Notes: a model not told the origin generated them from the letters alone. A stretch of 64,000 bases of DNA from Marinobacter salarius (GCF_032922745.1 NZ_CP136693.1:1364001-1428000), one strand, 5' to 3'. Positions 43,902-52,014 are shown, counted from the stretch's first letter. Program-made: numbers and translations.

Positions 43902-44414
43902 ATGCAATGGATTCTTGGTATTGCACTGGCGGCAGCCGTATTTATTGTGCTGAAGCAGTGGGGCGCGCTATCACCGGAAAAGAAAAAGGCCGCTACCTGG
44001 AAAATCGTGTTGGTGGCGGGCGGCGCTCTGCTGCTGTTCATGGTGCTGACCGGGCGGGTGCATGTACTGACGGCCGCAGTGGCCGCCCTTTTACCACTAC
44101 TGAGAAAGCTGCCAGCCTTACTGAAGTTTGCCCCGACGATCAGCCGCCTGTTCGGGCAGAACCAGCCGAATGGGTCTGATAATGACGACACTGCCACCCA
44201 CCACGAGCACAGGCAAAAAAGCGCCAGTTCCGGCAATATGTCGATCAGCGAAGCCTGTGAGGTTCTTGGGGTTGCGCCAGACTGCACAGACGAAGAGATC
44301 GTGCAGGCGCATCGACGTTTGATCCAGAAACTCCACCCCGATCGAGGCGGCAACGATTACCTGGCAGCAAAGATCAACGAAGCCAAGAGTGTCTTGCTCA
44401 AACGCCGTATCTGA
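43902..44414 (+). CDS. Membrane-anchored J-domain protein
   Basis: A 170-residue protein: two hydrophobic helices (residues 3-18 and 34-50), a linker rich in Asn, Asp, His and Ser, and a C-terminal short J domain with HPD at 145-147 (IQKLHPDRGGNDYLAAKINEAKSVLL). This layout resembles Tim14/Pam18-like bacterial proteins rather than DnaJ or DjlA. It would recruit DnaK to the inner membrane. ATG 43902 has AAGGA eight bases upstream. Confidence 0.82.
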   Translation: MQWILGIALAAAVFIVLKQWGALSPEKKKAATWKIVLVAGGALLLFMVLTGRVHVLTAAVAALLPLLRKLPALLKFAPTISRLFGQNQPNGSDNDDTATHHEHRQKSASSGNMSISEACEVLGVAPDCTDEEIVQAHRRLIQKLHPDRGGNDYLAAKINEAKSVLLKRRI

Positions 44415-44420
44415 CTGGCC

Positions 44421-45206
44421 TTAAAGAACCTCAACCTTTACCTCGAAGGTCTGGTTCTGGCGGCGGCTGTTCCCGGTTTGGTAGGTGATGCCGGACTGCT
44501 CACCTACTCGCTGTTGGCGCGTGCTGCCGAGTTCCACCCATTCACCGGGTTCTACCCGGCGTATGGTCATCACCGCCTCGGTGTCGTAGCCGGGCGGATT
44601 GCCCTTCGGGTCTTCCTCAAAAGAAACGATGTTCAATTCGACCGCCTGATCTGAAATCACCTGCGGACTGACCAGGAAGCCGCTTCGGGTTTCGACCTGT
44701 CCCAGAAATGCCGCTGGATTGCGGCCCCCGCGGATGGCGACCGGTACGGTGCGGACCTGGCCAGAGGCAATATGAGCGGATTGCCCATCCTGAACGATCA
44801 GCGTGCGTTCCTGATTCCGCCGTGTCGTGGTGACCTTGCGTTCTGCCTGTACGCTGACCTGGTTGTTGTTGACGGAAAACCCGCCGCCACCGGTTTTGGC
44901 ATCCACGTTGTGACGGGAACGAACCGTAATACGCATCTGTGAGGGGGCAACGTCCATGGTCTCCACCAGCCTGCCGATTTCATCCAGCACCTCAGGTTCA
45001 CCACGAACCACCATTTGCTGTCCGCGAGCGGTGATCGACACTTGGCCATCCGGGTACAGTTCGCGGATCTGTTGCGCCACACCCTCTGCGGAGCGCTGTG
45101 ACATCTGGTAAGTACGGGCCTCGGGCGCCGCCGCTAGAGCGCCTGAAAAAAGCAGCAGGATCAGCAACAAAGAAAGCGTGGACCGACGATTCATCGCTGT
45201 GTTCAT
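44421..45206 (-). CDS. Exported secretin-N-domain-like protein without a pore domain
   Basis: A 261-residue exported protein. Signal peptide up to about GALAAA (residue 27). Residues about 30-90 form a secretin short domain: YQMSQRSAEGVAQQIRELYPDGQVSI then VVRGEPEVLDEIGRLVETMDVAP, the usual N1-type fold. The rest (SQMRITVRSR..., VSPQVISDQAVELNIV, the last strands) has secretin-like beta strands but is too short for the multimerising channel. The function is not established. ATG 45206 is used; ATG 45194 and 45299 are alternatives. Confidence 0.72.
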   Translation of the reverse strand: MNTAMNRRSTLSLLLILLLFSGALAAAPEARTYQMSQRSAEGVAQQIRELYPDGQVSITARGQQMVVRGEPEVLDEIGRLVETMDVAPSQMRITVRSRHNVDAKTGGGGFSVNNNQVSVQAERKVTTTRRNQERTLIVQDGQSAHIASGQVRTVPVAIRGGRNPAAFLGQVETRSGFLVSPQVISDQAVELNIVSFEEDPKGNPPGYDTEAVMTIRRVEPGEWVELGSTRQQRVGEQSGITYQTGNSRRQNQTFEVKVEVL

Positions 45207-45297
45207 GAGTGACTCCGGGACTGGTAGGGCCGCAATACCTGCAAAAACCGAATTTACGGGTTGCAAAGCCGGAAACCGGGGATATATATTGGAAAGC

Positions 45298-45432
45298 ATG
45301 AAGACGACACACGCGACCTGTCAATTGAATGTTCTGCAAGCTTTCGGTGAAAAATCGATCGCTGCGGTCGCTGCTGTGTTTTTTTGGTGGTTTGGTTATG
45401 GCTATTTTAGCCAGAGCCCGGGCCGCCCATAA
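45298..45432 (+). CDS. Aromatic-amino-acid leader peptide of the DAHP synthase gene
   Basis: A 44-codon ORF with GGAAAG just before its ATG. Residues 28-37 (codons 45379-45408) read FFWWFGYGYF: four Phe, two Trp and two Tyr in ten codons. It ends 134 nt before the DAHP synthase ATG, and an intrinsic terminator lies between. This is the composition of a transcription-attenuation leader that stalls ribosomes when any aromatic aminoacyl-tRNA is scarce. A weak promoter TTGCAA-16-TATATA (45261-45288) sits so close to the ATG that the real transcription start may be further upstream. Confidence 0.8.
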   Translation: MKTTHATCQLNVLQAFGEKSIAAVAAVFFWWFGYGYFSQSPGRP

Positions 45433-45459
45433 GATCTTCATCGACCGAATAACGAGGAA

Positions 45460-45486
45460 GGCAGCCCGGCAAAAACCCAGGCTGCC
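45460..45486 (+). promoter_or_regulatory. Attenuator hairpin upstream of the terminator
   Basis: GGCAGCC (45460-45466) pairs with GGCTGCC (45480-45486). The segment AGCCCGGC at 45463-45470 is also complementary, with one bulge, to the 3' arm of the terminator (45521-45529), so the two folds exclude each other. Which one wins would depend on ribosome position on the leader peptide. Confidence 0.5.
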
Positions 45487-45495
45487 ACCGGACTC

Positions 45496-45534
45496 AAAAA
45501 GCCCCGACTGGTAGCCACCAGCCGGGGCTTTTTT
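45496..45534 (+). terminator. Attenuator terminator before DAHP synthase
   Basis: AAAAAGCCCCG-A-CTGG pairs with CCAG-C-CGGGGCTTTTTT (arms 45496-45511 and 45518-45534; one A/C mismatch), followed by a T-tract. It lies after the leader peptide and 32 nt before the coding start, so it should cut transcription unless an antiterminator forms. Confidence 0.88.
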
Positions 45535-45566
45535 GATTCTGACACAGGGAAACGGGAACACTGACC

Positions 45567-46625
45567 ATGAACATGTCGCTGAACATCGAGACACTGAACG
45601 AGACCCGGCAGCCATCAGAGGCTGAGCCGGGAACCCGGGAAGTGCCGCTGCCGACACCATCCGAACTGCGAGCCAGCCTGCCGGTTCCTGCTCACATGCA
45701 GGCGCGGATTCGCCAGCACCGGGATGCTATTCGCCGGATACTCAAGGGCGAGGACCCGAGAACGCTGGTGGTCGTCGGCCCTTGCTCCATCCACGACGAA
45801 GTGGCGGCATTGGAGTATGGCGAGAAGCTCAAAGCGCTGGCGGATGATGTCAGCGACCGTTTCCTGATTGTGATGCGTACCTACCTCGAAAAACCCCGAA
45901 CCACCGTTGGCTGGAAAGGCCTGCTCTATGACCCGGAGCGCACCGGCAGCGGAAACCTCAACGAAGGCCTGCTGCGTTCCCGGCGCCTGCTGTTGAACCT
46001 GTCAGATATGGGCCTGCCATTGGCCACGGAAGCCCTGAGCCCGTTCGCCATGGATTACCTTGGCGACCTCGTTAGTTGGACCGCCATCGGTGCCCGCACC
46101 ACCGAGTCCCAGGTTCACCGTGAAATGGTCAGCGGTCTGCCGATGCCGACCGGTTTCAAAAATGGTACCGACGGCAGCATTGGCGTTGCCATCAACGCCA
46201 TGAAATCGGCGTCCCATCCCCATCACCGGTTCGGCATAGGCAGTCATGGCGCACCCGCGATGATTACCACCGAGGGCAACCCCGATACACACCTGGTATT
46301 ACGGGGCGGGCGAGGTATCACAAACTACGATGCGGAGAGTGTCCGCGAGGCCGTGGATGCCTTGTCCAGCGCAGGTGTTTCTGCTTCGGTGATGGTCGAT
46401 TGCAGTCATGATAACGCTCAAAAGCAATCATCGCGGCAACTGGAGATAGCGAAGGAAGTCATGTTCCAGAAGCGGTCGGGTAACCGAAATATTGTTGGTT
46501 TGATGCTGGAAAGTTTTCTTGAAGAGGGGCGTCAAAATGACAGCGACGATTTAATTTACGGATGCTCCCTAACGGACCCCTGCATTGGCTGGAAGCAAAC
46601 GGAAGAGCTGTTACGTAGCCTGTGA
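45567..46625 (+). CDS. aroG: 3-deoxy-7-phosphoheptulonate (DAHP) synthase, class I
   Basis: A 352-residue type I AroFGH-family enzyme condensing PEP with erythrose 4-phosphate, the first step to Phe, Tyr and Trp. Signatures: VVVGPCSIHD, RTYLEKPRTTVGWKGLLYDP, the R/K phosphate site GARTTESQVHRE, LRGG and VMVDCSHDNA with the metal ligands. The isozyme type (Phe-, Tyr- or Trp-feedback) cannot be told, so the symbol is generic. Expression should be attenuated by the upstream leader. A second copy of the branched repeat follows. Confidence 0.9.
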   Translation: MNMSLNIETLNETRQPSEAEPGTREVPLPTPSELRASLPVPAHMQARIRQHRDAIRRILKGEDPRTLVVVGPCSIHDEVAALEYGEKLKALADDVSDRFLIVMRTYLEKPRTTVGWKGLLYDPERTGSGNLNEGLLRSRRLLLNLSDMGLPLATEALSPFAMDYLGDLVSWTAIGARTTESQVHREMVSGLPMPTGFKNGTDGSIGVAINAMKSASHPHHRFGIGSHGAPAMITTEGNPDTHLVLRGGRGITNYDAESVREAVDALSSAGVSASVMVDCSHDNAQKQSSRQLEIAKEVMFQKRSGNRNIVGLMLESFLEEGRQNDSDDLIYGCSLTDPCIGWKQTEELLRSL

Positions 46626-46642
46626 ACAACGCTCTGGTGCAT

Positions 46643-46753
46643 GCGCCGGTCTGTAGGCCTCTCCCAGAACACGCCCGTAAATACGTCCCTGTAGGGCTCG
46701 GTCGCGCCATCCATGGCGCTCCACGGTTCTGGGAGAGGCCTACAAACCGGCGC
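46643..46753. repeat. Branched palindromic repeat, copy 2
   Basis: Outer arms of 28 nt (46643-46670 and 46726-46753) pair with a single C/T difference that still allows G-U. The 55-nt interior has AATACGTCCCTGTAGGGCTCG, nearly identical to copy 1, and a hairpin GCGCCAT/ATGGCGC (46704-46719). Arms differ completely from copy 1 but are self-complementary. It lies between the convergent aroG and LysE-type genes. Confidence 0.85.
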
Positions 46754-46798
46754 CCCGTCTTGTTTGGTTTGCCTGAAACCGGGGCGGGGCCGCTCTGG

Positions 46799-47455
46799 TT
46801 ATTCTTTTTCCGGAAGGCTTCCGTCCCCAGACACTGTTGAAAACAGTAACTGCCCCGCCAGCAGCAACAGAACGCCCCCCATCAGCCGGTCCAGCCAATA
46901 GCCGAAACGGTTAAATCCCTTGCGGATCTGCGGCAGGGTGAAGAATACCGCCACGGCCATGAACCACAGGCCGGTGGCCACTGCCATATAGACGCCATAA
47001 GCCGTTTGAATCGCAATCGGCGTACCCGGGCTGATGATCACGGAAAAGAGTGATACGAAGAACAGCGTGGCTTTCGGGTTCAGGGTATTGGTCAGAAAAC
47101 CCAGCCGATAGGCCGCGAAACCGCTTTGCCGACCACCGTTTTCCGTTTCGACATGAATGCCGCCGGCTTTCGAGCGCAGGCACTGTATCGCGATCCAGGT
47201 GAGGTAGAGGGCGCCAACCACTTTGAGAATACTGAACAGCACCAGTGACTGCTGGATAATCAGGCCAATGCCCAGCAGGGAATACCCCACGTGAATCAGA
47301 ATTCCCGTGCCAATGCCGAAGGCCGTCAGCAGGGCGTTGCGACGGCTTTGGCACAGCGCCTGGCGAAGCATCACAGCAAAGTCTGGCCCTGGGCTGGCGA
47401 CGGCCAGGAAATGAACGAGGGCGACGGTGATGAATTCTGGCCAGTAGTTGTGCAT
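46799..47455 (-). CDS. LysE/RhtB family amino-acid exporter
   Basis: A 218-residue membrane protein with about six hydrophobic segments. The LysE/RhtB motif is HFLAVASPGPDFAVMLRQAL near the N-terminus, followed by GIGTGILIHVGYSLLGIG; GFLTNTLNPKATLFF is a second conserved stretch. Substrates in the family are threonine, homoserine, lysine or other amino acids. Convergent with aroG. Confidence 0.87.
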   Translation of the reverse strand: MHNYWPEFITVALVHFLAVASPGPDFAVMLRQALCQSRRNALLTAFGIGTGILIHVGYSLLGIGLIIQQSLVLFSILKVVGALYLTWIAIQCLRSKAGGIHVETENGGRQSGFAAYRLGFLTNTLNPKATLFFVSLFSVIISPGTPIAIQTAYGVYMAVATGLWFMAVAVFFTLPQIRKGFNRFGYWLDRLMGGVLLLLAGQLLFSTVSGDGSLPEKE

Positions 47456-47629
47456 ACCTTTTATCTCCAGGAAAGCTCCGTTACAGGGCGCCAGTCTAGA
47501 AGGCGTGGTTGAAAAAGTCCCGCGTCGAATGCTGCGATGTCATTGGTTGGCAACTGAACGGTTTCTCGTATTCACTCCTATACTGAGGCAGAACCATGAA
47601 TTTTGTAGGCGGTGAGGGGAGTTGTAGAC

Positions 47630-49072
47630 GTGGAAAAACGCAAGGTGGATGTCGCTGTTATTGGCGCGGGTACCGCTGGCATGAGCGCCTATCGCGCTGC
47701 CCGCAAGCATACGGACAATATCGTTTTGATTGAAGGCGGTGCCTACGGTACCACCTGTGCCAGTGTCGGCTGTATGCCCAGCAAGCTTTTGATTGCTGCG
47801 GCCGACAGCGCCCATCAGTCGCGCAAGGCACCGATGTTTGGTGTTCACCCCGGTGATATCCGAATTGATGGCAAAGAGGTGATGGCGCGTGTCCGCAGGG
47901 AGCGGGACCGGTTCGTCAGCTTTGTGATAGAGGCGGTTGAGGGATTTCCCGAGGCTCACCGGCTTCGCGGCCAGGCCCGTTTCCTGTCGCCTCACCGAAT
48001 TGTTGTTGGAGAGAAGGTGGAAGTCGAGGCCGCCCGTGTGGTCATTGCCACCGGTTCCCGGCCGAACGTCCCCGGCTTTCTCAAGGACGCCAAGGACCGA
48101 CTGGTGGTGAACGATGACATTTTCGAGTGGGACGACCTGCCTGGGTCCGTTGCCGTGTTCGGCCCCGGCATAATTGGTCTGGAACTGGGGCAGGCGCTCA
48201 GTCGGTTGGGGGTTCGGGTGCGAATGTTTGGTGTCAGTGGAAGCCTTGGGCCACTTCAGGAAGAGACGATTCGCCACTATGCCCTGAAAACATTCAATGA
48301 AGAATTTCCGTTGGATACCAACGCCGTCGTCCGGTCGGTTGAGCGAACGGACGACGGCGTGAGTATTCGTTTTTCAGGAGCGGATCGCAGTGAAACCACG
48401 GAAAATTTCGACTATCTATTGGCAGCCACGGGGCGTCGCCCCAATGTCGACAGTCTGGATATACAGAACGCGGATATTGCCGAGGATGATCATGGCTCGC
48501 CGTTGTTCGATCATTACACGCTTCAGTGTGGTGACAGTCATATCTTTATCGCTGGAGATGCCAACAATGAAGTGCCACTGCTCCATGAGGCGGCTGATGA
48601 GGGGCGAATAGCCGGCGATAACGCGGCTCGATACCCTGATGTGCGGGCGGGGCTGCGCCGGGTGCCATTGGGCATCGTGTTCACCGATCCACAGATCGCC
48701 ACGGTGGGTATGACTCTCAGCGAAGTCGATGAGCGTTGCAAGGGGCGCTATGCCGTTGGTGAGGTTTCTTTCGAAGGGCAGGGGCGCAGTCGCGTTATTG
48801 GCGCTAATAAGGGCTTGCTGCATGTCTACGGTGAGCGGGGCAGTGGGTTATTTCTGGGCGCGGAGATGTTTGGTCCTGCGGCCGAGCACATCGGCCACTT
48901 GCTGGCCTGGTCGCTGCAAAAGCACATGACCGTAAGCGAGATGCTGACTATGCCGTTTTACCACCCGGTGATCGAAGAAGGGGTCCGCACGGCATTGCGT
49001 GACCTCAACCGTAAGCTGGATATCGGCCCACAACCGATTGAGCATTGCCTGGATTGCGGCCCGGGTGGCTAG
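47630..49072 (+). CDS. Flavin-dependent pyridine nucleotide-disulfide oxidoreductase (dihydrolipoyl dehydrogenase-like)
   Basis: A 480-residue FAD/NAD(P) two-domain enzyme with a dimerisation domain. FAD site VIGAGTAGMSAYRAA, redox pair Cys43-Cys48 (GTTCASVGCMPSK), NAD site VAVFGPGIIGLELGQAL, second FAD motif FIAGDANNEVPLLHEA, and a C-terminal FYHPVIEEG with the catalytic His-Glu. Not in an E2/E3 operon, so it is not assigned as Lpd. GTG at 47630 follows GAGGGGAG; GTG 47612 is the alternative. It may act in thiol redox or lipoamide metabolism. Confidence 0.85.
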   Translation: MEKRKVDVAVIGAGTAGMSAYRAARKHTDNIVLIEGGAYGTTCASVGCMPSKLLIAAADSAHQSRKAPMFGVHPGDIRIDGKEVMARVRRERDRFVSFVIEAVEGFPEAHRLRGQARFLSPHRIVVGEKVEVEAARVVIATGSRPNVPGFLKDAKDRLVVNDDIFEWDDLPGSVAVFGPGIIGLELGQALSRLGVRVRMFGVSGSLGPLQEETIRHYALKTFNEEFPLDTNAVVRSVERTDDGVSIRFSGADRSETTENFDYLLAATGRRPNVDSLDIQNADIAEDDHGSPLFDHYTLQCGDSHIFIAGDANNEVPLLHEAADEGRIAGDNAARYPDVRAGLRRVPLGIVFTDPQIATVGMTLSEVDERCKGRYAVGEVSFEGQGRSRVIGANKGLLHVYGERGSGLFLGAEMFGPAAEHIGHLLAWSLQKHMTVSEMLTMPFYHPVIEEGVRTALRDLNRKLDIGPQPIEHCLDCGPGG

Positions 49073-49092
49073 AGTCAAGGAGATGGCCCCGA

Positions 49093-49368
49093 TCAGAAAC
49101 TGTGTGCGACCGGGGTTGCCTCCGGGCCAGAGACGCCCCTTGTAATCTGTTGCCTGCGCGCCCATATCTTTTCGTGAAAGAAATAGGCAACCGTGTTAAT
49201 TGCTGGTTCTACCATGGCAATCAGGCTACCAATCACGATGTCGCCGGTCAGCAGATAAGCAACGGTAAAGGCCACGGTGAAATGAGTAATGGCAAATGTA
49301 ATGGTTTTCAGCAACGAGTTGTCACCCTCTGAACCATGGTCATGGAAAAACATCTTCAGGGCACTCAT
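49093..49368 (-). CDS. DUF2061 membrane protein
   Basis: A 91-residue protein with two hydrophobic segments, recognised as DUF2061 by SLLKTITFAITHFTVAFTVAYLLTGD and SLIAMVEPAINTVAYFFHEKIWAR. Function unknown. It is convergent with the flavin disulfide reductase gene and divergent from dps. Confidence 0.83.
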   Translation of the reverse strand: MSALKMFFHDHGSEGDNSLLKTITFAITHFTVAFTVAYLLTGDIVIGSLIAMVEPAINTVAYFFHEKIWARRQQITRGVSGPEATPVAHSF

Positions 49369-49456
49369 AGTCAGTCAGCTCCGCGTGTGCGATGGATATA
49401 GGTCCATTCAACAGCAATTGAGAATCGTTGTTAAATAAATAATGTGAAGATTTTTT

Positions 49457-49532
49457 ATAGTCTTTGGCTATTGTTTGGTTCTGCCAAGAATTGGCAATAG
49501 CTATCACGAAGATTGGATAACTAAACTTTATC
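49457..49532. promoter_or_regulatory. dps: Candidate stress-regulator sites upstream of dps
   Basis: ATAG-TCTTTGG-CTAT at 49457-49471 is an OxyR-like half (ATAG-N7-CTAT). GATAA-CTAAACT-TTATC at 49516-49532 is a second, weaker one. Just upstream, TTGAGAATCGTTGTTAA (about 49419-49435) loosely resembles a Fur box. The region is AT-rich. The spacing of the two OxyR-like halves is not the canonical tetramer spacing, so the assignment is tentative. Confidence 0.35.
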
Positions 49533-49595
49533 TATTCACGATTCCTGGTTAGATTAGCGGCCAGTACATTCCGGTAACTGTCAAGGAGACACGTT

Positions 49596-50069
49596 ATGAG
49601 CAAGAACTTTATTGGGCTGGACACTGAAAAGACCCAGAGCCTGGCAAACGCACTGAACGATCTGTTGTCCAATTACCAGATCTTCTACATGAACGTTCGT
49701 GGCTATCACTGGAACATCAAAGGTGACAACTTTTTCGAACTGCATGCCAAATTTGAAGAGCTTTATGACGACCTGTTGTTGAAGATTGACGAGATAGCCG
49801 AGCGGGTTTTGACCCTCGGGCACAGGCCTGCGCACGCCTACAGCACCTACATCGAAAAATCCGAGGTGCCTGAGCGAAAGGATGTGGCCGATGGTAAGGA
49901 TGCTGTTGAAAATATCGTAGACAGTTTCGCTAAATTGATCGGCAAGCAGCGGGAGCTGCTACATCTGGCTGGCGATGCTGACGATGAGGGCACCGTTGCG
50001 TTGATGAGTGATTACATCTCTCAGCAGGAAAAGACAGTATGGATGTACCGCAGCTACCTCGGCCAATAA
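49596..50069 (+). CDS. dps: DNA-binding ferritin-like protein Dps
   Basis: A 157-residue Dps-family mini-ferritin. The intersubunit ferroxidase ligands have the expected spacing: His38 (GYHWNIKG), His50, Asp65 and Glu69 (KIDEIAER). It should oxidise Fe(II) with peroxide, store iron and protect DNA; the short N-terminus with few Lys suggests weak direct DNA binding compared with E. coli Dps. An intrinsic terminator follows. Confidence 0.93.
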   Translation: MSKNFIGLDTEKTQSLANALNDLLSNYQIFYMNVRGYHWNIKGDNFFELHAKFEELYDDLLLKIDEIAERVLTLGHRPAHAYSTYIEKSEVPERKDVADGKDAVENIVDSFAKLIGKQRELLHLAGDADDEGTVALMSDYISQQEKTVWMYRSYLGQ

Positions 50070-50105
50070 AGCCCTTGGAACTCTCAATAGCTTGAGCAAG
50101 CGTTG

Positions 50106-50136
50106 AAAATGGCGACCGTGCGGTCGCCATTTTTTT
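50106..50136 (+). terminator. Intrinsic terminator after dps
   Basis: AAAATGGCGACCG (50106-50118) pairs with CGGTCGCCATTTT (from 50121), ending in a run of seven T. It lies 37 nt after the dps stop. Confidence 0.9.
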
Positions 50137-50173
50137 GCGGGTACCGCCTCTCCTGAGCAGTCCTGACTTAAAA

Positions 50174-50191
50174 GTGACGCATTTCTGTCAC
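50174..50191. promoter_or_regulatory. Inverted repeat upstream of the choice-of-anchor lipoprotein gene
   Basis: GTGAC (50174-50178) and GTCAC (50187-50191) are inverted around GCATTTCT. The 3' half reads CTGTCAC, like one half of a Pho box, but no second direct half is in register. CRP spacing does not fit either. Low confidence as a site. Confidence 0.25.
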
Positions 50192-50250
50192 CTCTTCTCC
50201 ATAAAGTGTCGTGTACAACCACACGTGTAACGACAGAAGAAGAGGCAAAC

Positions 50251-51954
50251 ATGACATTCCAGAAGTCACTCCATACTGCAGCCATCCTCGCATCCACCCT
50301 GGGCCTGACGGCCTGCGACGGTGATGATGGTGACGATGGCAGCGCGGGTTCGCCCGGCACCAGCCAGACCCTGATTGAGCTGAATACCCTCGGCACCTAT
50401 GCAAGCGGTGCTTTCGATGAAAGCGCGGCGGAAATCGTGGCCCACGATCCGGCGAACCAGCGCCTGTTTGTCATCAATGCCAACGATTCAACCGTGGATG
50501 TGTTGGACATCCAGGACCCCGAGATGCCAATAAAGCTCAGCACCATTGATGCCACCGCCGAAGGTGCTTCCGCGAATAGCGTGGCGGTATACGGCGATCT
50601 CGTGGCCGTCGCCATTGAAGCCAACGTCAAGCAGGACAACGGCAAGGTGGTGTTCTACAACAGCACCGACCTGAACAAGGTGGGTGAAGTAGAGGCGGGC
50701 GCCCTGCCGGATATGCTGACGTTTACCCGCGATGGCCAGAAGCTCCTCGTGGCCAACGAGGGCGAACCCAGTGATGACTACAGTGTTGACCCGGAGGGTT
50801 CCGTTAGCGTTGTTGACCTGTCCAACGGCGTGGCTGCGGCGACGGTCACCACGGCCGGGTTCGCCAGCTTCAACGGTCAGCTGGCGGAACTTATGGAACA
50901 GGGCCTGAGAGTATTCGGGCCGGGCGCCACTCTGGCCCAGGATCTGGAGCCGGAATACATCGCGATCTCTATCGACGGTGAAAAAGCCTGGGTCGCGATG
51001 CAGGAAGCAAATGCCGTTGCCGAACTGGACATCGCGGCCGGGGAAATTACCGCCATTATTCCGCTGGGCTTCAAGGATCACAGCATCATCGGCAACGAAT
51101 TGGACGCCAGCAACGACGACAGCGGCATCAACATTCGCAACTGGCCGGTGAAGGGCATTTACCATCCGGATGCCATGACCAGCTACGGTTTTAACGGAAA
51201 AACCTATTACATCACCGCCAACGAGGGTGATTCCCGGGATTACGACGGCTTCAGTGAGGAATTCCGCGTCGCCGACCTGACGCTGGATGCCATGGCCTTC
51301 CCGAACGCTGCCGAGTTGCAGGAAGACGCTAACCTGGGACGCCTGAACGTCACATCCACCCTGGGTTTTGGCAATTCCTGCGCGCCCAGCGATCCTGCCA
51401 ACGTCATTCTCGTGGGCGGTGAGTATGACCGGAGCTATGTGGAGAATAACTGTGTCTACAGTGAGCTCTACGCCTACGGTGCGCGTTCGTTTTCAATCTG
51501 GTCGGAAACCGGCGAGCGGGTCTTCGACAGCGGCAGTGAATTCGAGCGCATTACCGCGAGCCTGATCCCGGACAATTTCAACAGCAATAATGACGAAAAC
51601 GCGTTCGAAAACCGCTCCGACGATAAGGGACCAGAGCCTGAGGCGGTCACCGTGGGTACTATCAACGGCCAGACCTTTGCCTTTATTGGTCTTGAACGGG
51701 TTGGGGGCATCATGGTCTATAACGTGACCAATCCGCAGAACCCGGAATTCGTCCAGTACCTCAATAACCGCGATTTCTCTGCCTCCCAGACCGATCTTGA
51801 GAGTGGAATGGCGGGTGATCTTGGGCCCGAGGGGCTTGCCTTTATCGCTGCTGACGACAGCCCCAATGGCAAGCCGATGTTAGCGGTAGGCAACGAGGTG
51901 AGTGGCACGACCACTCTGTATGGTATCGATGTGATTGAACTGGCCGCTGACTGA
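50251..51954 (+). CDS. Choice-of-anchor I family lipoprotein
   Basis: A 567-residue secreted protein. The signal peptide ends in the lipobox LTAC (about residue 22), followed by the acidic GDDGDDGSAGSPG linker, which looks like a short collagen-like or Ca-binding spacer. The body is a beta-propeller-like choice-of-anchor I domain: SAAEIVAHDPANQRLFVINAN, DVLDIQDP, FTRDGQKLLVANEGEPSDDYSVDPEGSVSVVD and the C-terminal LGPEGLAFI..PML AVGNEVSGTTTLY. Homologues are found with surface or alkaline-phosphatase-like proteins; enzymatic activity is not known. Confidence 0.85.
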   Translation: MTFQKSLHTAAILASTLGLTACDGDDGDDGSAGSPGTSQTLIELNTLGTYASGAFDESAAEIVAHDPANQRLFVINANDSTVDVLDIQDPEMPIKLSTIDATAEGASANSVAVYGDLVAVAIEANVKQDNGKVVFYNSTDLNKVGEVEAGALPDMLTFTRDGQKLLVANEGEPSDDYSVDPEGSVSVVDLSNGVAAATVTTAGFASFNGQLAELMEQGLRVFGPGATLAQDLEPEYIAISIDGEKAWVAMQEANAVAELDIAAGEITAIIPLGFKDHSIIGNELDASNDDSGINIRNWPVKGIYHPDAMTSYGFNGKTYYITANEGDSRDYDGFSEEFRVADLTLDAMAFPNAAELQEDANLGRLNVTSTLGFGNSCAPSDPANVILVGGEYDRSYVENNCVYSELYAYGARSFSIWSETGERVFDSGSEFERITASLIPDNFNSNNDENAFENRSDDKGPEPEAVTVGTINGQTFAFIGLERVGGIMVYNVTNPQNPEFVQYLNNRDFSASQTDLESGMAGDLGPEGLAFIAADDSPNGKPMLAVGNEVSGTTTLYGIDVIELAAD

Positions 51955-51975
51955 CCGTCGGTGTGATAAGGAGAG

Positions 51976-52004
51976 CCGGACCGGGTACTGCCCGATCCGG
52001 TTTT
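51976..52004 (+). terminator. Intrinsic terminator after the choice-of-anchor lipoprotein
   Basis: CCGGA-C-CGGG (51976-51985) pairs with CCCG-A-TCCGG (51991-52000) around TACTG, with one mismatch, and is followed by TTTTAT. It lies between this gene and the convergent reductase gene. Confidence 0.75.
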
Positions 52005-52014
52005 ATACGTTCTA

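Noticed and set aside
50174..50191. CRP/Vfr site before the choice-of-anchor gene
   Set aside because: The GTGA/TCAC halves are 10 nt apart rather than the 6 nt needed for CRP.
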